DNA of 64,000 nucleotides. Origin: Cristatella mucedo (Eukaryota; Bryozoa; Phylactolaemata; Cristatellidae). The notes under the pieces were generated by a model. That model did no database searches. It worked only from the letters and a program-made list of their open reading frames with translations, and was not told where the DNA came from. Location: NCBI GenBank assembly GCA_009760855.2, contig WPIO01000011.1, positions 3,378,001 through 3,442,000 on the forward strand, read 5' to 3'. Both the position numbers and the translations under genes were made by a program. Shown here one piece after another: positions 54,943-64,000 of this stretch (position 1 is its first letter; the number at the start of each line of letters is the position of its first letter).

Positions 54943-54944
54943 TC

Positions 54945-56220
54945 AAGCAGCAAGATTCTAAGCAACGAGACCACCTCACCAGGCACCAGGAACCTTGCCG
55001 TTTGTGTGAGGTTTCGGCGGCAGAGCATCTAGTTGGGCATCCACGAGTCAATGGATAGATAAGACAGAGCATGGCTGGCTGCCATGTCGCTCATGCTCGC
55101 GGCCTGCTTCAGTCGGCGGTCACTGTAGACGTCCGGTTTGATAGGCTCGGCTGAGAAGGCGAGGTGCGAGTGGCCGAAGTGGAGTGTACTGACCATTCAA
55201 CGCCGGCCTGCCCACTAAACATCCACGGTAGCCTGTAACTTTAACAGAACCCAATACAATCAGACATGTGACTGGTTGCAATAGCACCCAAGTTAGGGTG
55301 CAGTACGATGCATGCACGTACCTGTAGCAGTTTTGCACATGATCCCTCATATTAATAGATTTGCTAGCCGAAAGATGTTTTCAGACTGGAGGTTTCGCAT
55401 GACTAAACGAGCACAGAGAGTTCGAGCCAGAGACGGTGGGTGAAGCGACCATTTTTGTCTCCACTGCTTTTGTGTCGATAGCGAACATCTATCAGTGATC
55501 GCTGTGGAGCTCTTATTCAGTCTACCAGACCAAGCGATCTACTGTACGTTCAGTGTCTGAACCCTGCCTGCGGCAAGCAGAGGCAAGCAATGTGAGGTCA
55601 CTGCAGCCCCTCTTTGGGACTGAGCTGCTACGGCTGAGTGATGTCGTCGACAGCGAAGTTCAGTCAACTGATTCAGCAGCAGCCTGATTTATAAAGCTGG
55701 CAGAAGAATCGTAGAGGCTATCGCTACCACTTTCAGTGAGCAATAAGTAATAGCGTGTTGTAGGACTAGAACCCTTAGTGAAGTTTGAGCACCGTACCCT
55801 ACACTAAATCATTGGTGCACCCCCTTTTCATCTCATGTCTGACACGACAAGCGTAACATCACACGGACCTAATTTGAATAAAATCCCCATCCTCCTCCGT
55901 AGCGACATCGCTACCTTGGTTCACAGCCTCTCTTATTAAGGATAGTGACCGCTTGTGTCTCGGAGCGAAGCTATCCCTACTGCTTGGCTGAATGTATTAG
56001 CATCTGCTTTTGGTGTCTTGGCTTCGAAGAGCATTGTGAGATGGTAATAGCAGCAGCACCGAACGACACTAGCCCCTTCCCTAATAACAGTCATGGCTGA
56101 CTGAAGAGTAGGAGCGATTAATTTCGCCTTACTGATATCAAAGCAAACGTACAGCCCATAGAGGCTTGACGTTGGGTGATGCATCAGCACAGAGGAGCAG
56201 CAGCAGCTACACAGTGAACC
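54945..56220. other. Unassigned DNA
   Basis: No gene or known repeat recognised. Open frames are short. Confidence 0.4.
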
Positions 56221-56221
56221 C

Positions 56222-56515
56222 CATCCTCCACAATTCTTGCGAAACGTCAACTACTCTCTTGCTGCCGACCATGGCTCATTCTCTTCAGCGGTCCTCAGCT
56301 GCTACTTCCAGGCTACTCACAACCTTAATTGCTCTCCTGACTCTGCTATGCTTCTCATTTTCTCTTTGTTGCGTGAGATGAAAGTTGTTGGCTACCGATT
56401 TCGTATCGAAAGCCGCTCAGGCTGTGAGTGTGCTATACAAACATCTCCTGCCTAACACCCACGTAGGCTTTGTGGCTTTGTGGAGTTGCAGAAAGAGATG
56501 CAGGAGATACAGCAT
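56222..56515 (+). mobile_element. LINE family 2, 3' fragment
   Basis: CCACAATTCTTGCGAAACG begins the C-terminal region, then FQATHNLNCSPDSAMLLIFS and the family 3' UTR with GAAAGCCGCTCAGGCTGTGAG and a TGCTATACAAACATCTCCTG end. 5' truncated. Confidence 0.82.
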
Positions 56516-56753
56516 CAACACTTTAGATGGCTCTCATAGGGATTTTCTCTTGAAGAATACACAACGCAACCGTAGATTCCTATGATGTTCTTCGGAATCG
56601 CTCACTGTGAGCGGCGAAACTCGTGAATCATGGCTAACGCGCCTGCAGCTAGGCGATGCGCTCATTGTGGAAGTCGGAAAACCTGCGACGAATAGAGGAT
56701 CACGTGGGCACACATGTTGATCGAAAGTAATCGAAACACAATTATCCAATCTA

Positions 56754-57905
<1,152 letters not shown>

Positions 57906-57910
57906 CAGGT

Positions 57911-57916
57911 TTTATT
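57911..57916 (-). terminator. Candidate polyadenylation signal for sulfotransferase gene 3
   Basis: AATAAA on the minus strand, 386 bp beyond the gene 3 stop. Confidence 0.4.
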
Positions 57917-58301
57917 TTCACTACACTCATGGTAAAAAACGTCAGAAAACAACTAGGTATACAATACAAAATGCATGCAGCACTTTTGGCACGAGAGCTT
58001 GACGATTACATGTACATTTATCTTGGCAAGTCATCCAGTGACATGACAGCAGCACTAATGACACAGACCTTCTCTCTAATGCAAGAGCAATACTAAGCCG
58101 CTTTAGCAAGACACCGGCCAGACCAGCTGGCAGTGATGCCAATCGTCTGGCCGGCACCATCAAACTATGAGCTCACGTTTGAATAGGATTGATTTTTCTT
58201 CACACCGAAAAGGTGCACGTATAGCACAACGATAATACGAGTAAGTCCTGCACCTCACTTGATCGTTGAGATCTTGACATGACTGGAAGACAGAAAGAAG
58301 A

Positions 58302-63721
<5,420 letters not shown>

Positions 63722-64000
63722 CTAAAAAATAACCGCACTGCCATAATAATAGTAATTAAATAGGTAAGTAAAGACCCCATTATTGAAGCACGGTTCTAGC
63801 AGAATAGTTTTAGTTTTTTTTTTAACAATTTCCGATTGAAATGGCACATAGGGTCTCTACTTATTCCAATTGAGTGTGAAGCCAAGCATCAACGAGGAAT
63901 ATAATTGAACCCCCAAATTCCGTCGCCTGCTGCCAGGCCACAATTTGTTGCTAGGCCGTGAGTAGTCTCTGCTTGTGACTGTGATCTGTTCATCAACTAT

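Overview
The window looks like nuclear DNA from a multicellular animal, probably an invertebrate. It has intron-containing genes with GT-AG junctions, CpG-rich stretches around first exons, several families of 5'-truncated non-LTR retrotransposons of L2/CR1 type, a tRNA-derived SINE, a Tc1/mariner relic, a small inverted-repeat (MITE-like) element and very long GA, CT, CA and CAG microsatellites. I cannot name the species from sequence alone. Most long open frames are transposon remnants, microsatellite translations or stop-poor GC-rich DNA. No rRNA, true tRNA, CRISPR or prokaryotic features were seen.

The real gene content is a tandem array of carbohydrate sulfotransferase genes (Sulfotransfer_2 type, like the chondroitin/HNK-1/GalNAc-4 sulfotransferases), all on the minus strand. 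Gene 1 (8048-12836) and gene 2 (42483-48865) can each be assembled completely from four exons with matching phases, giving type II Golgi proteins of 334 and 338 residues. Gene 3 (58302-63721) shows its two catalytic exons; its first exons lie beyond the right edge. A fourth locus (26764-28630) is a broken copy closest to gene 1. The array therefore has four loci in about 56 kb, and the dead copy sits inside a diverged duplicate of the gene 1 region.

Region by region: 1-8 kb holds a Tc1 relic, a SINE, two LINE fragments and unassigned DNA. 8-15.3 kb is gene 1 plus its CpG-rich 5' region. 15.3-24.5 kb is accessory DNA with LINE, SINE and MITE insertions and a local duplication. 24.6-31.7 kb is the duplicated pseudogene unit. 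31.7-41.6 kb is a LINE graveyard with nested insertions. 41.7-51.2 kb is gene 2 with its CpG-rich 5' region. 51-58 kb has a SINE inserted in a SINE, GC-rich DNA and large microsatellites. 58-64 kb is the 3' half of gene 3.

The intact genes would all make membrane-anchored Golgi enzymes that transfer sulfate from PAPS to sugar hydroxyls. The parts that differ most are the cytoplasmic/transmembrane exon and the stem exon, while the catalytic exons of genes 1 and 2 are nearly identical. The transposons add a second story: the SINE ends in a hairpin tail resembling that of the LINEs, and several LINE insertions consist of little more than that tail.
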